From Glomus cerebriforme (lineage: Eukaryota; Glomeromycota; Glomeromycetes; Glomerales; Glomeraceae): a DNA stretch of 62,466 nt. The notes under the pieces were generated by a model. That model had not been told where the DNA came from and made no database searches. It was given only the letters and a program-made list of their open reading frames with translations. Positions within the stretch are counted from its first letter, which is position 1. Every line of letters begins with the position of its first letter. The stretch is from positions 107,453 through 169,918 of the forward strand of contig QKYT01000054.1 in assembly GCA_003550305.1 (NCBI GenBank), read 5' to 3'. The position numbers were made by a program, and so were the translations under genes. Of this stretch, positions 62,061 through 62,466 are shown piece after piece.

Positions 62061-62140
62061 TATTTCATAATTATTTCTGATGTATCGGGATGGTTAAGAA
62101 CTTTTTTAGTTGCTTAAAATATGCTGTATTACCCCTAAAG

Positions 62141-62466
62141 CAGTGTTGTCATTGGATTTGGACATGGACATTGGACGTTCAGGATCAGACAGTCCCTGTC
62201 CATGTTCAACATTTTTAATGTCCTGGACATTTATTTGGACATTTATATATATCACGTGATTTAAAANTNTTTAANTTATCTATAAAAATTTTTATAAATT
62301 TAATATGATAATATGTAATTAAAATATAATAAAATCATTTATATAAATTAAAAAATAACGTGTAGAACTTTTTTCTCTTTTAAATGAATCTTTATTCATA
62401 AAAATCAGATAAAACTCATAAAATTTTATTAGTAAAGAAGATAACTTTAAAATGCAAGAAATTTGC
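62141..62466. mobile_element. Possible hAT-type element end, running out of the window
   Basis: CAGTGTTGTCATTGGATTTG begins a stretch in which TGGACAT or its variants recurs at least five times to about 62242. hAT elements commonly begin CAGTG and carry short subterminal repeats, which this resembles. The other end and target duplication are outside the window. Confidence 0.35.

Noticed and set aside
1..62466. tRNA, rRNA or spliceosomal RNA genes
   Set aside because: No T-loop-like GTTCRANNC with matching acceptor stem and no rRNA-like segment was found on either strand by reading; a covariance-model scan would be needed to exclude them fully.

Overview
The window is about 62.5 kb of very AT-rich (roughly three-quarters A+T by eye), intron-dense eukaryotic DNA. 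Genes have many short GT-AG introns, intergenic DNA is long and low in complexity, and recognisable transposon debris is abundant. Gene content fits a fungus of the arbuscular mycorrhizal type (Glomeromycotina, Rhizophagus-like): a Sel1-repeat protein, a GPI-anchored DUF7707-like protein, an EGH1-type GH5_12 glucosidase, F-box/LRR and SAM-like family debris, and MULE, Plavaka-like and MITE elements. This placement is inference from content, not from a marker search. Ambiguous bases occur near 125-300, 4515-4730, 6532, 21111 and 62267-62275, and there is an assembly gap at 41723-42017.

Layout. 1-420: minus-strand end of a Plavaka/CACTA-type transposase ORF cut by the window edge. 421-7366: AT-rich intergenic DNA holding a 532-bp inverted-repeat MITE. 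7367-13447: a tight block of three conserved genes, a UPF0014/FetB-ALS3-type membrane permease (+), a 15-exon TH1/NELF-C/D homologue (-), and ribosomal protein RPS23/uS12 (+) divergent from it. 13913-16060: a decayed IS607-type element with a MerR-HTH serine recombinase and a Fanzor/TnpB-like RuvC nuclease, both broken by stops and frameshifts. 16584-17565: a DUF7918-like gene. 17850-22560: transposase debris, including a MULE/FAR1-like pseudogene with a second copy of the 5-kb MITE inserted inside it. 23149-24364: a spliced gene with a retropepsin-like DTGA motif. 27015-36675: four intact genes on the plus strand (GPI-anchored DUF7707-like, GH5_12 glucosidase, Smr-Sel1 fusion, secreted S41-type peptidase). 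37.1-37.7 kb: a patch rich in ATTACGGC. 39770-41151: a membrane protein with an Asn/Ser repeat. 44623-45177: a SWIRM-domain protein. 47497-48805: two tandem ubiquitin-like genes. 50.6-51.1 kb and 57.4-57.7 kb: two more MITE families. 51540-52187: a coiled-coil orphan. 53.4 kb to the end: a graveyard of lineage-type repetitive families (SAM-like, F-box/LRR, a primase-type helix-turn-helix protein, a probable hAT end).

The genes do not form an operon-like pathway. The intact part is a mix of housekeeping functions (ribosome, transcription elongation, sterol-glucoside turnover, metal or substrate export) and secreted or cell-surface proteins (GPI protein, S41 peptidase). The most notable signals are the eukaryotic IS607/Fanzor relic, a sequence core shared by MITE families with different termini, tandem ubiquitin-like genes without the terminal di-glycine, an Smr-Sel1 fusion, a stand-alone retropepsin-like gene and a fungal NELF subunit. 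Exon boundaries were worked out by hand from reading frame and GT-AG sites and have no transcript support here.
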